DNA of 44,206 nt. Origin: Staphylococcus sp. GSSP0090. Lineage in GTDB: Bacteria; Bacillota; Bacilli; Staphylococcales; Staphylococcaceae. The stretch covers positions 1 to 44,206 of the forward strand of contig NZ_JACBFD010000022.1 in assembly GCF_013391405.1 (NCBI RefSeq), in the 5' to 3' direction. The notes under the pieces were generated by a model, which saw only the letters and a list, made by a program, of their open reading frames with translations, searched no databases and was not told where the DNA came from. The position numbers were made by a program, and so were the translations under genes. Below, piece after piece: positions 31,101 to 39,882 of this stretch. The first letter of the stretch is position 1, and each line of letters begins with the position of its first letter.

Positions 31101-31640
31101 GTCCTCTGTGGATACATATTCACCATTGATTCTATCTTCTAAGTGTTTGTATACCATCGCAATATCTTGTAATTTATGTTTTGTTCTTGTTTGTAAATCA
31201 TTTTCCGTAATATATGTTTCTAATTGTTGTGGGGTCACGGCATATTTCTTAAAATCTTGAATTTGTTCATATAATTTCTCACTAAAACCATAATATTTTA
31301 CCTGTGATTGGTATAATCTTAACTCGGATTGATGTTGTTGTATGATGTCATATATCATCATTTCTGTGCCTGCTTTTGATAATTGTTGTTCCATCAAACC
31401 GCCGACTTCTTGAAAGACACGATAGCTTAAACGCTCAAAATGCAGTACTTCTGTTCTTAAACTGCCATTTAATGTGCTGTCATTTACAAATGCTTGCTCA
31501 AGTTGAAACGTATTTTGCGTAGGCGCAATTAATACTATCGGATCACCTAATGGATCTTGTTTCATTTTTTCTTTAATTTCTTCAATCATCGCTTTTGATT
31601 TCCCAGTACCCGCTCTACCGATAAACGCGTTTAATTCCAT
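28179..31640 (-). CDS. addB: AddB (RexB) helicase-nuclease subunit
   Basis: Second subunit of AddAB: Chi scanning and the other nuclease strand. It has 1153 residues. The N-terminal Walker A is [14 protein letters not shown]; the nuclease core is RGQIDRIDT...[11 protein letters not shown]. An iron-sulfur cluster is predicted from Cys784 ([10 protein letters not shown]) and the C-terminal Cys1110-x2-Cys1113-x5-Cys1119 ([11 protein letters not shown]), the same spacing as B. subtilis AddB. AAAGGAG lies before the ATG, and a short upstream frame ends between that site and the start codon. Confidence 0.96.
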   Translation of the reverse strand: MELNAFIGRAGTGKSKAMIEEIKEKMKQDPLGDPIVLIAPTQNTFQLEQAFVNDSTLNGSLRTEVLHFERLSYRVFQEVGGLMEQQLSKAGTEMMIYDIIQQHQSELRLYQSQVKYYGFSEKLYEQIQDFKKYAVTPQQLETYITENDLQTRTKHKLQDIAMVYKHLEDRINGEYVSTEDSLQRFIEMMDQSQWLKRAEIYIDGFHNFSTLEYQIIQSLVKYAKKVTVVLTTDGDRDLFSLFRKPSESLTHIEEIANNLNIQIHRKQFKDVKRFIHNDLKHLEQNFNALQFEPIPTEGHIEILEASGMREEINEIARRILRENREQGRRFQDIAILYRDEAYAYLMESILPQYDIPYNIDVKSSMTHHPIMEMIRSLIEVIQTGWQFDPLMRLFKTNILSKKFKKSQYLIDILENFVLERGIYGKRWIDDKYFDIEQFRKMGLKRQPLTDEERETFERVIQLKSDVMNKVMLFEEKMNNADTAIAYATAFYEAMEAFDLPSQLMTDRDTLDVNGEHQKAEEIDQIWNGLIQTLDDLVTVFGDQSMSKTRFLELFDIGLEQLEFIMIPQTLDQVSIGTMDLAKVDNKQHVYLVGANDGVIPQTVTASSLITDDEKKYFQEQSNIELSPTADILQMDEAFVCYIAMTRSRAHVTFSYALMGASGDVKEPSPFLNQIQQLYTNLEVQNIHHQHQAEPLRLMEHPHQTKIALFESLKAWLDDELVAETWLDTYQVMRDDTRLNDGLAYLLSALTYDNKTVQLSESLSTALYGSTINASVSRFEGYQACPFKHFASHGLRLNERTKYKLENFDLGDIFHRVLKFISESVNGDFKNLNPKQIHKLTTEALSEILPEVQFNLLNSTAYYRYLSQRIGAIVETTLTALKYQGSHTKFTPQRFEASFRRKPKDQSELLAAPLQTKQGIPINIRGQIDRIDTYQQGEESFVNIIDYKSSKYSGTLDLTKVYYGMQMQMMTYMDIVLQNKSRLGLTDMTKPGGLLYFHVHEPRIKLAWNQLSEDKRDAEFINSFKLSGLLNSDKSVLDAFDTRLEPSYNSDIVPLGLKKDGEIKSNSKVADENTIYKLIKHNKKNFIETASNIMDGHTEVAPMKYNQTLPCEFCNYKSVCHVDGMIDSKRYRTVDESINPLEAIQDVDLESEDE

Positions 31641-31643
31641 TAT

Positions 31644-31760
31644 CTACGCCAACTCCTTTGAATCACATTTTAACATATATAGCTGACTGTGATGACTTCT
31701 TGCATCTATACATTTTAATGAATATAAAAATTTTACATATGCATACACAATCCATTCCAT
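31644..31760 (-). CDS. Candidate 38-codon ORF upstream of addB
   Basis: ATG at 31760 begins a frame starting MEWIVYAYVKFLYSLKCIDA and ending KCDSKELA, then TAG (31644-31646), 3 nt before the addB ATG. GGAGG lies 11 nt upstream of the ATG, slightly long. The addB ribosome site lies inside its last codons, so translation of the two could be coupled. The composition looks protein-like, but I do not recognise a family. It may be a real small protein, a leader peptide, or chance. Confidence 0.45.
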   Translation of the reverse strand: MEWIVYAYVKFLYSLKCIDARSHHSQLYMLKCDSKELA

Positions 31761-31832
31761 AATATACGTATCCTCCGTTATCGTATACTTACTTTCAATT
31801 TATTATGAGACGGTGTGTTAACTTGAAACATA

Positions 31833-31873
31833 AAAAATGAACTGGATACCGTCTTGGTTTCCAGTTCATTTTT
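31833..31873 (-). terminator. spsB terminator
   Basis: A 13-bp perfect stem AAAAATGAACTGG / CCAGTTCATTTTT has a short inner ACC/GGT pairing. On the minus strand it ends in TTTTTTATG. Confidence 0.85.
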
Positions 31874-31886
31874 AAGTTATTGTATA

Positions 31887-31931
31887 GACTATGAGATTGT
31901 CTTTTATTATTTATCCTACTATCTCATAGTC
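31887..31931. repeat. 11-bp inverted repeat directly after spsB
   Basis: GACTATGAGAT (31887-31897) and ATCTCATAGTC (31921-31931) are perfect complements with a 23-nt loop. There is no T-run, so it is not a standard terminator. It lies between the spsB stop and its terminator. Confidence 0.6.
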
Positions 31932-31938
31932 ATGTTAT

Positions 31939-32514
31939 CTACTTACCATAATCTGTATCCGGATTGAATCCAAATTTCATTTCATTTAGTGGCCAGAAAC
32001 TGAATGATACTTTACCGACTACTTGATCTTCGTCAATTAAGCCGAATGAACGACTATCTTTACTTACTTCACGGTTATCTCCTAACACTAACAATTTACC
32101 TTTAGGAATTTTATTCTTCTCGTCTACTTGATTAATATCTTTCGTTTCGAAACTTCCTGTAATGTAATTATATTGTTTGTGTTTCTTATTATAATCCAAG
32201 TAAGGTTCATCTACTTTTTTTCCATTAACATACAATTGGTCTTTCTTGTATTCAACATTGTCGCCTTCTTTACCAATAACACGTTTTACGTAATCATTTT
32301 CTTTTGTAGCATGGAATACTACAACATTCCCTTTATCAATGCCACTTAAATTTTTAGAAAACAAATTGACTATAACGCGTTCTCCATCTTTCAATGTAGG
32401 GTCCATAGAGTCACCTTTAACTGTATAAGGTTTAGCCACAAAGTTAACAATCAGTAATACTAATGCAACTGCTACAACAATGGATATAATCCATTCGATT
32501 ATCTCTTTTCTCAA
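31939..32514 (-). CDS. spsB: SpsB, type I signal peptidase
   Basis: Essential membrane serine protease that removes Sec/Tat signal peptides. It has 191 residues. One N-terminal membrane anchor (about 7-27) is followed by the catalytic dyad Ser36 (VKGDSMDPTL) and Lys77 (DYVKRVIG). The GDNREVSKDSRSFGLI box is near residue 143. The start codon is TTG (32512-32514), with GAGGTG 6 nt upstream, 18 nt after spsA. It is the last gene of the VTT-spsA-spsB operon. Confidence 0.96.
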   Translation of the reverse strand: MRKEIIEWIISIVVAVALVLLIVNFVAKPYTVKGDSMDPTLKDGERVIVNLFSKNLSGIDKGNVVVFHATKENDYVKRVIGKEGDNVEYKKDQLYVNGKKVDEPYLDYNKKHKQYNYITGSFETKDINQVDEKNKIPKGKLLVLGDNREVSKDSRSFGLIDEDQVVGKVSFSFWPLNEMKFGFNPDTDYGK

Positions 32515-32532
32515 TTTTTACACCTCGTCTAT

Positions 32533-33051
32533 TTAATTGAAGTTTACCGTGAATTTTTCAAATGGGTAATATCTCATACTAACATTACCGATAATATCTT
32601 CTCTTTTAATATAGCCCAATGTCCTAGAATCATGCTTATTTTCGCGTTGATCATTAAGCACAAAATAAGCGTTTGGTGGTATGATATCACCTTCAGAATT
32701 TTTTACATCCCTCAGTGACAAATTTTCTATGCTTTCTTGCGTGTAAGGTTCATCAACTTCCCTATCATCTCTAATAAGTTTACCGCCTTTATATGCAATT
32801 GACTGACCAGGCTTACCAATAATCCTACTAAATTGGATATCATCACCACTACGATACATTATAATATCATTATTATCTAACAAATTAAATGTTGATTTTA
32901 TTTTATTAACAAATATACGATCATTTTCCTTTAGATTCGGAGCCATAGTATCGTCTTTAACCACCGAACCTGTAATAACAAATGCTTGAATCAACAGTAC
33001 TATAATAATCGCAATTATAATTGAAATCAAATGTTTTATTATTTTACGCAA
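32533..33051 (-). CDS. spsA: SpsA, catalytically inactive signal peptidase homologue
   Basis: 172 residues with the type I signal peptidase fold: one membrane anchor and conserved PNLKENDRIFVNKI and NDQRENKHDSRTLGYI boxes. The catalytic Ser is replaced by Thr (VKDDTMAPNL) and the catalytic Lys by Ser (IQFSRIIGKPGQ), so it should not cleave. S. aureus SpsA is likewise inactive. The start is TTG (33049-33051), with GAGGAG 7 nt upstream, embedded in the last codons of the preceding gene. Its role is unknown; it may assist SpsB. Confidence 0.93.
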   Translation of the reverse strand: MRKIIKHLISIIIAIIIVLLIQAFVITGSVVKDDTMAPNLKENDRIFVNKIKSTFNLLDNNDIIMYRSGDDIQFSRIIGKPGQSIAYKGGKLIRDDREVDEPYTQESIENLSLRDVKNSEGDIIPPNAYFVLNDQRENKHDSRTLGYIKREDIIGNVSMRYYPFEKFTVNFN

Positions 33052-33055
33052 GTCG

Positions 33056-33631
33056 TCACTCCTCTGAAGAACTCATAAAATGTTTCTCAATCTTCCTTCC
33101 AACGAACCAAACGATGATAATTACTATCACAATTGTAATCAACCGTATTGGATTAGAGAATAAAGTCGTAATATCATTACCTAACCATCCTACAAGCCCA
33201 ATCATGATAAACTTAGATATAATCAGTACAGTTAGATAAGCATGCGCTTTAATATGGGACATACTCGCAACGATATTTACAAGTGCACTTGGCGTAAATG
33301 GGAAACACATTAAAATAAAGATAGGAATAACGCCTCTTCTATCGATAAAGTGAATCAATCTCTGTACAGACGTACGTTGTTGAATCTTTTTCATATATTT
33401 TGTATTATTTAATCTTCTGAAAAACAAGAAGACAATATAACTCCCTACAACTGTCCCAGCCCAAGCTAATAATGTACCTATAAACCATCCAAAAGCATTG
33501 ACGTTTACAATTACAAACACAATGATTGGTAAAATTGGAATAAAAGCTTCAATAAAAGGTAGAAAGAAACCTGCAATATAACCTAAGTTTCCAAACATAT
33601 CAAACCAATTTTGTACTTGCTCCTCTGTCAT
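33056..33631 (-). CDS. VTT/DedA-type membrane protein (TVP38/TMEM64-like)
   Basis: 191 residues. Hydrophobic helices flank the VTT (SNARE-associated) core: FFLPFIEAFIPILPIIVFVI, the GTVVGSYIVFLFFRR re-entrant region, and the PFTPSALVNIVASMS segment with the conserved F-P-x-x-P. Related proteins act in lipid scrambling or envelope homeostasis. I chose ATG 33631 because GAGG lies 9 nt before it; the ATG at 33646 has no site. Only 4 nt separate its stop from the spsA start. Confidence 0.82.
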   Translation of the reverse strand: MTEEQVQNWFDMFGNLGYIAGFFLPFIEAFIPILPIIVFVIVNVNAFGWFIGTLLAWAGTVVGSYIVFLFFRRLNNTKYMKKIQQRTSVQRLIHFIDRRGVIPIFILMCFPFTPSALVNIVASMSHIKAHAYLTVLIISKFIMIGLVGWLGNDITTLFSNPIRLITIVIVIIIVWFVGRKIEKHFMSSSEE

Positions 33632-33663
33632 CAAATCAATCCTCATTATAACTTTTCTATCTA

Positions 33664-33691
33664 AGTATAAGTGTAAAGTTCCTTATTTCAA
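33664..33691 (-). promoter_or_regulatory. Promoter of the VTT-spsA-spsB operon
   Basis: Minus strand -35 TTGAAA (33686-33691), 16-nt spacer, -10 TATACT (33664-33669), about 33 nt upstream of the first start codon. Confidence 0.65.
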
Positions 33692-33769
33692 ACTATAAAG
33701 TATTCATCATAAGATAAATCAGTCTCAGGAACGAACTTTGTATCATGTGATAGATGTATGTATACAAAA

Positions 33770-33800
33770 AAGAGTGTGACGTTATCAACGTCACACTCTT
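33770..33800 (-). terminator. pgi terminator
   Basis: A perfect 14-bp stem AAGAGTGTGACGTT / AACGTCACACTCTT has a 3-nt loop and a TTTTTTG tail on the minus strand. Confidence 0.9.
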
Positions 33801-33887
33801 AAATAAAATCAATTTTAAGTTTTATTTTCACTCAAATAACATACCTTTATGAAAGGATGCATGCTTAATTCAAACTGCTAAAAAATA

Positions 33888-35219
33888 TTATAAACGTTTT
33901 TCTAGCTCTTCTTTTTTATCTTCGAATCCAGGTTTACCTAATAAAGCAAACATATTTTGTTTGTATGCTTCTACACCAGGTTGGTTAAATGGATTAACAC
34001 CTAATTGATAGCCACTCATTGAACAAGCTAGTTCAAAGAAATAAACAACATAACCAAATGTTTCTTCGTCAAGACGTGGAATATTTAAAACAATATTAGG
34101 TACGCCACCATCAGTATGAGCTAATAGTGTACCTTCAAATGCTTTTGTATTCACTTCGTCAATTGTTTTACCAGCTAAATAATTTAATCCATCTAAATTA
34201 TCGCTATCTTCTTCAATTGTAATGTTATGTTTTGGATTATTCACTTTAACTACAGTTTCAAATAAGAAACGACGACCTTCTTGTACATATTGACCAAGGG
34301 AGTGTAAATCAGTTGTATAATTTGCGCTTGAAGGGTAGATACCTTTGTAATCTTTACCTTCAGATTCGCCAAATAATTGTTTCCACCATTCATTGAAATA
34401 TTGCATTGATGGCTCATAGTTAATTAACATTTCTGTATCGTAACCTTTGGCATATAATACGTTACGAATCGTTGCATATTGGTAAGCAATATTATCTTCT
34501 AAATTCTCAGATGACAATTCTTCGCGTGCTTTTGCTGCACCTTCCATCATTGCTTTAATGTCAATACCTGCAACTGCGATTGGTAGTAAGCCAACTGCTG
34601 TTAATACTGAATAACGACCACCGATATCATCTGGTACTACAAATGTTTCATATCCTTCATTTGTAGCTAATTGTTTCAATGCACCTTTTTCTTTATCTGT
34701 AGTAGCAAAGATACGTTTTTTCGCTTCTTCTTTGCCGTATTTATTTTCTAAAAGTTGTTTGAACAATCTAAATGAAACGGCTGGTTCAGTCGTCGTACCA
34801 GATTTAGAAATGACATTTACAGAAAAATCTTTGCCATCTAAATAATCTATTAATTCTTGCGTATAAGTAGATGATAAATGATTGCCTACGAACACGATTT
34901 CTGGATATTCATCGCTATTTCTAAATGAAGAAGTTAGCATTTCAATCGCAGCACGTGCACCTAAGTAAGAACCACCAATACCAATAACTACGAATACTTC
35001 TGAGTTGTCTTTGACACGTTTTGAAGCTTCTAAAATACGTGAGAATTCTTCTTTATCATAATCAACAGGAAGATCAATCCAACCAAGAAAGTCGCTGCCA
35101 GCGCCAGTACCTTTATGGATCGTATTATGAATTGATTTAACTATATCTTTTTGTTGTTGTAATTCATGTTCGCCAAAAAATTCTAAAGTTTTACCATAAT
35201 CTAATTGAATATGCGTCAT
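33888..35219 (-). CDS. pgi: Glucose-6-phosphate isomerase
   Basis: Interconverts glucose-6-phosphate and fructose-6-phosphate in glycolysis. It has 443 residues, the compact Firmicute form. Motifs: [16 protein letters not shown] (about 80), [14 protein letters not shown] (sugar phosphate loop), [16 protein letters not shown], the [15 protein letters not shown] region with the catalytic Glu, [10 protein letters not shown], and a C-terminal Lys in [18 protein letters not shown] lies 9 nt before the ATG. It is monocistronic with a long leader containing two candidate promoters. Confidence 0.97.
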   Translation of the reverse strand: MTHIQLDYGKTLEFFGEHELQQQKDIVKSIHNTIHKGTGAGSDFLGWIDLPVDYDKEEFSRILEASKRVKDNSEVFVVIGIGGSYLGARAAIEMLTSSFRNSDEYPEIVFVGNHLSSTYTQELIDYLDGKDFSVNVISKSGTTTEPAVSFRLFKQLLENKYGKEEAKKRIFATTDKEKGALKQLATNEGYETFVVPDDIGGRYSVLTAVGLLPIAVAGIDIKAMMEGAAKAREELSSENLEDNIAYQYATIRNVLYAKGYDTEMLINYEPSMQYFNEWWKQLFGESEGKDYKGIYPSSANYTTDLHSLGQYVQEGRRFLFETVVKVNNPKHNITIEEDSDNLDGLNYLAGKTIDEVNTKAFEGTLLAHTDGGVPNIVLNIPRLDEETFGYVVYFFELACSMSGYQLGVNPFNQPGVEAYKQNMFALLGKPGFEDKKEELEKRL

Positions 35220-35254
35220 ATTGAATTGCCTCCAGTGTTTTTAATTTCATTATC

Positions 35255-35283
35255 ATTTTACTAAGTTTATTTTGACTATTCAA
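35255..35283 (-). promoter_or_regulatory. Proximal pgi promoter candidate (P2)
   Basis: Minus strand -35 TTGAAT (35278-35283), 17-nt spacer, -10 TAAAAT (35255-35260). Confidence 0.5.
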
Positions 35284-35321
35284 ACAACTAGCCTATCGTT
35301 TATCAAAAATAATAGTCAAAT
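35270..35321. repeat. Inverted repeat in the pgi leader
   Basis: TTTGACTATT (35271-35280) and AATAGTCAAA (35311-35320) are perfect 10-bp complements, with one flanking A/T pair. It would fold in transcripts from the distal promoter and overlaps the -35 of the proximal one. Confidence 0.5.
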
Positions 35322-35361
35322 CTTATCATATAAAATAATCTCCTCTTATTATTTATTCACT

Positions 35362-35390
35362 ATTATATACAACGTAAATATTCAATACAA
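35362..35390 (-). promoter_or_regulatory. Distal pgi promoter candidate (P1)
   Basis: Minus strand -35 TTGTAT (35385-35390), 17-nt spacer, -10 TATAAT (35362-35367). It gives a leader of about 140 nt. Confidence 0.6.
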
Positions 35391-35452
35391 AACAAAAATC
35401 CATTTATAAAGCCTATTAAAACAACTTATAAAAGAGTATCAACATCAATATT

Positions 35453-35466
35453 TGCATATTTATGTA
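35453..35466 (+). promoter_or_regulatory. Candidate ArgR/AhrC box upstream of argGH
   Basis: TGCATATTTATGTA fits the ARG-box pattern TGNATNNNNATNCA with one mismatch. It lies about 33 nt upstream of the argG -10. Confidence 0.5.
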
Positions 35467-35495
35467 AAATAATGGTTTTATTTTCATTATCCATC

Positions 35496-35504
35496 TGCTA
35501 TACT
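35496..35504 (+). promoter_or_regulatory. argG promoter -10 (extended)
   Basis: TGCTATACT is an extended -10 (TGn plus TATACT, 35499-35504), about 57 nt upstream of the argG ATG. No good -35 is seen. Confidence 0.5.
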
Positions 35505-35560
35505 ATCCATATCAAATTCATAAAAAATACAAATTCAATCAAATTAAATGAGGTGGCACT

Positions 35561-36763
35561 ATGAAAGAGAAAATCGTATTAGCATATTCAGGTGGTTTAG
35601 ACACTAGTGTGGCAGTAAAATGGTTATTAGATAAAGGCTATGATGTTGTAGCATGCTGCTTAGATGTCGGTGAAGGTAAAGATTTAGAATTAGTACATCA
35701 AAAGGCACTAGATATGGGCGCTATAGAATGTCATATCATTGATGCTACAGAAGAATTTAGTCAAGATTATGTATCATATGCAATCAAAGGTAATCTTATG
35801 TATGAAGGTACATATCCATTAGTATCAGCACTATCAAGACCTTTAATTTCCAAAAAATTAGTTGAAATCGCTAGTAAAACAAATTCAGTGGGCATTGCAC
35901 ATGGATGTACGGGGAAAGGAAATGACCAAGTTCGTTTCGAAGTAGCAATTAAAGCATTAGATCCCGAATTAAAAGTCTTTGCACCAGTAAGAGAATGGGC
36001 ATGGAGCCGTGAAGAAGAAATCGATTATGCAATTAAGCATAATATTCCAGTCCCTATTCAACATGATTCTCCTTATTCAATTGACCAAAATTTATGGGGG
36101 AGAAGTAATGAATGTGGCATTCTTGAAGATCCTTATGCTACACCTCCAAAAGATGCATATGATTTAACAAACGAATTAGAAGACGCGCCAGATGAAGCCG
36201 AAGAAATTGTACTCTCTTTTGAAAAAGGTATCCCTATCGCTTTAGATGGCACAGCTTATAAATTAAGTGAACTCATTTTAGAATTAAACAAACTCGCAGG
36301 TAAACATGGAATTGGTAGAATAGATCACGTAGAAAATAGACTCGTTGGTATCAAATCAAGAGAAGTCTATGAGACACCTGCAGCAGAAGTAATTATGAAT
36401 GCACATAAAGCGCTAGAAACAATTACACTGACAAAAGATGTTGCACATTTCAAACCCGTTATTGAAAAACAATTTTCCGAACAAATATATAATGGCCTAT
36501 GGTTCTCTCCGCTTACTGATAGTTTGAAAATATTTATTGATAGTACACAAGCACATGTAACTGGTGATGTACGTCTTAAATTGTATAAGGGTAATGCGAT
36601 TGTCAATGGCAGACAATCACCATATACGTTATACAATGAAAAGTTAGCAACTTATACAAAAGAAGACGCATTTAATCAAGAATCTGCAGTTGGTTTTATT
36701 GATATCTTTGGTTTACCTACAAAAGTCAACTCCCTATTACATGGTGGCTATAAAGATGAGTAA
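35561..36763 (+). CDS. argG: Argininosuccinate synthase
   Basis: Joins citrulline and aspartate with ATP in arginine synthesis. It has 400 residues. The N-terminal PP-loop is [12 protein letters not shown] (8-19). Family blocks include [29 protein letters not shown] [18 protein letters not shown], and the C-terminal [18 protein letters not shown] precedes the ATG. argH starts inside its last codons. Confidence 0.97.
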   Translation: MKEKIVLAYSGGLDTSVAVKWLLDKGYDVVACCLDVGEGKDLELVHQKALDMGAIECHIIDATEEFSQDYVSYAIKGNLMYEGTYPLVSALSRPLISKKLVEIASKTNSVGIAHGCTGKGNDQVRFEVAIKALDPELKVFAPVREWAWSREEEIDYAIKHNIPVPIQHDSPYSIDQNLWGRSNECGILEDPYATPPKDAYDLTNELEDAPDEAEEIVLSFEKGIPIALDGTAYKLSELILELNKLAGKHGIGRIDHVENRLVGIKSREVYETPAAEVIMNAHKALETITLTKDVAHFKPVIEKQFSEQIYNGLWFSPLTDSLKIFIDSTQAHVTGDVRLKLYKGNAIVNGRQSPYTLYNEKLATYTKEDAFNQESAVGFIDIFGLPTKVNSLLHGGYKDE

Positions 36764-38135
36764 TAAAGCATGGGGTGGTAGATTTAGCGAACAACCAGAG
36801 GACTGGGTTGATGAATTCAATGCCTCTATCCACTTTGATAAAACGTTAATTCAATACGATGTGCAAGGAAGTATTGCACATGCGAAAATGCTAGCGAAAC
36901 AAGATATCATTACAGATTCTGACTGCGATCAAATTATCGAGGGTTTAAATGCCATATTGACCGATTATGAGCAAAATAATTTAGAACTAGATGCTTCATT
37001 AGAAGATATTCATTTAAATATTGAACATGAACTTATTAAGCGTATTGGTGATGCCGGTGGTAGATTACACACTGGTCGTAGTAGGAATGATCAAGTAGCT
37101 ACAGATATGCATCTCTATACAAAAGCAGAAGTCAAATCCATCATTGCGTTAATCACACGTTTTCAACATACAATTGTAAATACTGCTGAATCACATATAA
37201 ACACAATTATGCCAGGCTATACGCACTTACAAAGAGCGCAACCTATTTCATTCGCACACCATATACTGACTTATTATTGGATGTTAGAAAGAGATAAATC
37301 ACGTTTTCAAGATAGTTTAAAACGTATTGATATGTCTCCTTTAGGTGCAGCCGCGTTAAGTGGTACGACTTATCCAATTGATCGTCATGAAACACAATCA
37401 CTTTTAGATTTTAGTGCTATATATGAAAATAGTATGGATGCTGTTAGCGATAGAGATTATATTGTTGAAACATTGCACAATATTTCATTAACGATGGTCC
37501 ATTTGTCACGTTTTGCTGAGGAGATTATTTTTTGGTCTTCTGCTGAAGCAAACTTCATCACTTTATCTGATGCTTTTTCAACTGGCTCATCCATAATGCC
37601 TCAAAAAAAGAATCCAGATATGGCTGAACTTATAAGAGGTAAAGTTGGACGTACGACTGGACACTTGATGAGTATGTTGATGACGCTTAAAGGCCTTCCA
37701 TTAGCCTACAATAAAGATATGCAAGAAGATAAAGAAGGATTATTTGATGCTGTTCACACTTTAAAAGGATCATTGCGCATATTTGACGGTATGATAGATT
37801 CAATGACAGTAAATGTCGAACGTCTACAACAAACGGTTTACAACGATTTTTCAAATGCGACTGAACTCGCAGATTATCTTGTAAATAAAGGGGTCCCTTT
37901 CAGAAGTGCACACGAAGTCGTCGGCAAAATTGTACTTTGGTCTATTCAACATAATATATATTTATTAGATGTACCTTTAGCACAATATCAAAGTGCACAT
38001 GAACTGATAGAAGCTGATATCTACGAATATTTAAAACCAGAAAATTGTGTAAGTAGAAGAATTAGTTACGGTTCGACAGGTCAATCTTCAGTAAAACAAC
38101 AACTCGAAATCATTCATAAACAACTCAATAACTAA
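36756..38135 (+). CDS. argH: Argininosuccinate lyase
   Basis: Cleaves argininosuccinate into arginine and fumarate, the last step of the pathway. It has 459 residues when started at ATG 36756 ([17 protein letters not shown]). The frame is open 22 codons further, but that part lies in argG and has no ribosome site, while GGTGG lies 8 nt before 36756. The fumarase/ASL signature [16 protein letters not shown] and the [14 protein letters not shown] block are intact. The start overlaps the argG stop by 8 nt, indicating coupled translation. A strong terminator follows about 100 nt later. Confidence 0.97.
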   Translation: MSNKAWGGRFSEQPEDWVDEFNASIHFDKTLIQYDVQGSIAHAKMLAKQDIITDSDCDQIIEGLNAILTDYEQNNLELDASLEDIHLNIEHELIKRIGDAGGRLHTGRSRNDQVATDMHLYTKAEVKSIIALITRFQHTIVNTAESHINTIMPGYTHLQRAQPISFAHHILTYYWMLERDKSRFQDSLKRIDMSPLGAAALSGTTYPIDRHETQSLLDFSAIYENSMDAVSDRDYIVETLHNISLTMVHLSRFAEEIIFWSSAEANFITLSDAFSTGSSIMPQKKNPDMAELIRGKVGRTTGHLMSMLMTLKGLPLAYNKDMQEDKEGLFDAVHTLKGSLRIFDGMIDSMTVNVERLQQTVYNDFSNATELADYLVNKGVPFRSAHEVVGKIVLWSIQHNIYLLDVPLAQYQSAHELIEADIYEYLKPENCVSRRISYGSTGQSSVKQQLEIIHKQLNN

Positions 38136-38143
38136 ACATATAC

Positions 38144-38268
38144 ATGGTCGACAGCGTTAGACATAAACTTGATGACCTAAAAGGACATATTAGCAAAGAA
38201 ATAGAACCATTCTAAAAAATAGATGAATCCACTGATAAGCTCCCTTCAAAGTAGACATTAAAGAATGT
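38144..38268 (+). pseudogene. Possible gene remnant between argH and its terminator
   Basis: A frame starting ATG 38144 reads MVDSVRHKLDDLKGHISKEI, then a few residues to TAA. It continues in the same frame after the stop with KIDESTDKLPSK before another TAG. The highly charged, helix-like composition resembles real coding sequence broken by stops. No ribosome site precedes it and no family is recognised. It may be chance. Confidence 0.25.
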
Positions 38269-38292
38269 AAAATTTGAAGGGAGCTTTTCTTA
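38237..38292 (+). terminator. argGH terminator
   Basis: A perfect 14-bp stem AAGCTCCCTTCAAA / TTTGAAGGGAGCTT has a 22-nt loop that carries an inner ACATT/AATGT pairing, then TTTTCTT. Confidence 0.88.
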
Positions 38293-38555
38293 ATATATGT
38301 TCACCAATGAATGAAATCGAATAATCTATAAAATGTTTTTACTAAAGTGGTCAACATATTTTACTTTTAACCTTAATAACTATGATTTTAGAAAAATAAA
38401 TCTAATGCTATATTAAAAATGTAATCACAAAAGCTTTTTTATTCATATAACTATCGATACCATACCAACTTTATAAATTAGCATTGTAAGCAGTTTAGAT
38501 TCTATGATTATATATTACTTTGAATATTGTAAGGCTCAAATTAATTTTATTTAAT
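38293..38555. other. AT-rich intergenic DNA with no recognised feature
   Basis: Between the argGH terminator and the glpQ promoter region. No open frame with a ribosome site, no repeat seen elsewhere in the window and no strong hairpin. Confidence 0.5.
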
Positions 38556-38584
38556 TTGAATTATAATATTGTAAATTCTATTCT
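38556..38584 (+). promoter_or_regulatory. Candidate glpQ promoter
   Basis: -35 TTGAAT (38556-38561), 17-nt spacer, -10 TATTCT (38579-38584). A TATAAT at 38562-38567 is nearby but lacks a -35. Confidence 0.4.
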
Positions 38585-38643
38585 CATTCTGCTCTTTTTT
38601 ATGTACTGTGAGCATATAGTTCATATTAAGGAGTGACGTCATT

Positions 38644-39633
38644 ATGAAACACACACAGAAGTTAATCGTTTCTAGCATAGCAGCTTTAACATTATCCGGT
38701 TTGTGGACTTCATCATTTATTGAAGCTTCGGGAAATGGTAATAACTATTCTGAACATACAAATACTAATAATCAACAAAGTGAAAATAACCATCATTCAC
38801 ACGATAACCAAAAGAAAGTTCAAAATTTAACAGGTGAAAAATTTACAACGATTGCCCATAGAGGTGCAAGTGGATATGCCCCAGAACATACTTTTTTCTC
38901 ATATGATAGAAGTCACAACGCAATTGGTGCCTCATACATAGAAATAGATTTACAAATGACTAAAGATGGCCATTTAGTTGCAATGCATGATGAAACAGTA
39001 GACCGTACAACAAATGGCACAGGTAGAGTTGATCAATATACATTGAAGGAATTAAAACAATTAGATGCAGGTAGTAAATTTAATAGCCAAAATCCACAAT
39101 ACGCGAATTCAAACTATGAAGGCGCAAAAATTCCAACACTAGATGAAATTTTAGAACGTTATGGAACAGAAGCTAATTATTACATTGAGACAAAATCTCC
39201 AGATGTGTATCCAGGTATGGAAGAAAAATTATTGGACTCCCTTAATAAACATCATATGCTAAATCAACAATCATTAAGTAATGGACATGTTTTAGTACAA
39301 TCTTTTTCAAAAGAAAGTTTACTTAAAATGCAAGGATTAAACTCAAATGTGCCATTGATCCGGTTACTGGATAAAGGTGAATTATTATCTTTATCTCAAC
39401 AAGATTTTGATGAGATTAGAAATTATGCCATTGGTGTAGGCCCTGAAGCTTCTGATTTAACAAAACAGAATGTTACAAACCTTAAAAAGGCCGGCCTTCT
39501 TGTACACCCTTTTACAGTTAATGATCCCGAAGATATGAAACGGTTAAATGGCTATGGTGTTGACGGTGTATTTACAAATTATCCGGATATATATAAACAA
39601 ATCATAAGTGATGGAGAAAAGAATAAATATTAA
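38644..39633 (+). CDS. glpQ: Secreted glycerophosphodiester phosphodiesterase
   Basis: Hydrolyses glycerophosphodiesters to glycerol-3-phosphate and an alcohol. It has 329 residues. A Sec signal peptide covers about residues 1-28 (MKHTQKLIVSSIAALTLSGL, cleavage probably after IEA). A low-complexity Asn/His/Gln/Ser linker runs to about 58. The GDPD TIM barrel then has catalytic HRGASGYAPEHT, EIDLQMTKDGHLVAMHDETV and the late VNDPEDMKRLNGYGVDGVFTN-type ending. AAGGAG lies upstream of the ATG. It is monocistronic; the His/Asn-rich linker is longer than I expect and could be variable. Confidence 0.94.
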   Translation: MKHTQKLIVSSIAALTLSGLWTSSFIEASGNGNNYSEHTNTNNQQSENNHHSHDNQKKVQNLTGEKFTTIAHRGASGYAPEHTFFSYDRSHNAIGASYIEIDLQMTKDGHLVAMHDETVDRTTNGTGRVDQYTLKELKQLDAGSKFNSQNPQYANSNYEGAKIPTLDEILERYGTEANYYIETKSPDVYPGMEEKLLDSLNKHHMLNQQSLSNGHVLVQSFSKESLLKMQGLNSNVPLIRLLDKGELLSLSQQDFDEIRNYAIGVGPEASDLTKQNVTNLKKAGLLVHPFTVNDPEDMKRLNGYGVDGVFTNYPDIYKQIISDGEKNKY

Positions 39634-39637
39634 AAAC

Positions 39638-39674
39638 AAAGTCTGGGACAAAAATAGATGTCTCAGACTTTTTT
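39638..39674 (+). terminator. glpQ terminator
   Basis: AAAGTCTGGGAC (39638-39649) pairs with GTCTCAGACTTT (39660-39671), with one G-U pair, followed by TTT. It is also the left end of the intergenic repeat. Confidence 0.85.
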
Positions 39675-39811
39675 CCATTTAGGCAGTAAATGACTGAATT
39701 GAAAACACGCTTATATCAAGCTCTTTTCAATCCTAGTCATCCTTGCCTTGATTGCATAGGTAAGACTACGAAATCTCTATTAGAAAAATTGATTTCTGTC
39801 CCACTCCCTAC
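39638..39811. repeat. Staphylococcal-type intergenic repeat unit
   Basis: About 170 bp bounded by GTCTGGGACAAAAAT on the left and GATTTCTGTCCCACTCCCTA on the right, which are partial inverted complements (GGGACA / TGTCCC). From memory, units with ends AGTCTGGGACA and GTGGGACAGAAAT recur between genes in many staphylococcal genomes. Only one copy is present in this window. Confidence 0.55.
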
Positions 39812-39825
39812 CATCTGAGATAAAA

Positions 39826-39864
39826 AAAACGACAATTACTATTATACATAGCAATTGTCGTTTT
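39826..39864 (-). terminator. gudB terminator
   Basis: A perfect 12-bp stem AAAACGACAATT / AATTGTCGTTTT has a 15-nt loop, and eight T follow on the minus strand. Confidence 0.9.
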
Positions 39865-39882
39865 CATTATGTCTTAATCGGT

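Noticed and set aside
36690..36755. argH starting 22 codons earlier at 36690
   Set aside because: That stretch lies inside argG in another frame, lacks a ribosome site and is absent from the family N-terminus.
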